From: Silicimonas sp.
GTDB taxonomy: Bacteria; Pseudomonadota; Alphaproteobacteria; Rhodobacterales; Rhodobacteraceae
Assembly: GCA_022824525.1 (NCBI GenBank)
Contig: JAJDZT010000113.1
Span: 1 to 45,569, forward strand
DNA: 45,569 bases
Direction: 5' to 3'
A model generated the notes under the pieces. The model did no database searches. It was not told the DNA's origin and saw nothing but the letters and a program-made list of their open reading frames with translations. Shown one piece after another: positions 45,430 to 45,569 of the stretch. The position numbers and the translations under genes are program-made. Numbering within the stretch: position 1 is the first letter of the stretch; every line of letters begins with the position of its first letter.

Positions 45430-45569
45430 TAAGAGCCTGAATCATAATTAGTTAACATATTGTAATAATTACGTTATTGCCCGCGCCACCCGTCGCATCA
45501 GGAACCGGCACGCGGCCAATTGGACCCAAGCCAGAGAACTGGCCAAGGTACGCTCCACGTCCTTCGCCA
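45430..45569. repeat. 140-bp perfect inverted repeat, right copy
   Basis: This is the exact reverse complement of 2-141. On the minus strand, 45452-45568 repeats the open frame with the glycine-rich NNVIITIC tail. The repeat starts with TAA then GAGCCTGAATC beside ttcA. Being perfect and reaching the last base of the window, it is most easily explained by two inverted copies of one dispersed element, or by an assembly ending at that element. Confidence 0.95.

Overview
The window reads as chromosomal DNA of a marine-type alphaproteobacterium, most likely Rhodobacteraceae (Roseobacter group). The reasons are the bztABCD/aap-type amino-acid ABC transporter, a CcrM-type methyltransferase, a short-LID adenylate kinase in the ribosomal cluster, ATP12, the yidC-MOSC-engB-argB-ferredoxin block, a LuxR/LuxI pair, and RTX/serralysin proteins. 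This assignment comes from gene content and protein character, not from a database search.

Layout. Positions 1-950: a 140-bp repeat end followed by a 5'-truncated RTX protein. 954-2657: a large M10 (serralysin-like) RTX metalloprotease facing it. 2795-5021: a LacI-type repressor, tRNA-Arg(CCU), a phage-CII-like protein and a hairpin-rich spacer. 5022-13986: housekeeping and accessory genes (MscS channel, intradiol dioxygenase, a membrane protein with a winged-helix-like tail, small secreted proteins, RNase HII, CcrM, a coiled-coil membrane protein, a C39-like protein, an uncharacterised 351-aa protein). 14282-27380: the distal S10, spc and alpha ribosomal operons (rpmC to rplQ), cut into three blocks by non-ribosomal genes. 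27443-29092: quorum-sensing locus with a 59-codon ORF beside luxR-luxI. 29229-32693: rarA-crcB-rluC-ATP12 operon. 32906-37356: bztABCD-type transporter. 37374-42847: leftward genes sixA-like, ferredoxin, argB, engB, MOSC and yidC, several of them coupled by 4-nt overlaps. 42944-45365: a c-di-GMP phosphodiesterase and ttcA. 45430-45569: the same 140-bp repeat, inverted.

How the parts fit. The three ribosomal blocks each have a sigma70-like promoter candidate directly upstream (14168-14196, 20991-21018, 24839-24867), so the interruption need not silence the downstream genes. The ccrM leader carries three GANTC sites in 39 bp, the sequence CcrM methylates, which suggests autoregulation. bztA is followed by a strong hairpin before the permeases, a common way to make more binding protein than membrane complex.

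Strongest observations: (1) perfect inverted 140-bp repeats at both window ends, one of which supplies the start codon of a truncated RTX gene; (2) an acyl-CoA dehydrogenase-fold protein lacking both usual catalytic glutamates, like 3-sulfinopropionyl-CoA desulfinases; (3) a PPC-like domain nested inside an M10 catalytic domain; (4) a membrane-anchored protein with an OmpR-like winged helix on its C-terminal side; (5) a nested 56-bp dyad and a 15-bp perfect palindrome in intergenic regions; (6) the small ORF and dyads around luxR-luxI. I did not find a CRISPR array, an integrase, a complete insertion sequence or an obvious multi-gene defence system.
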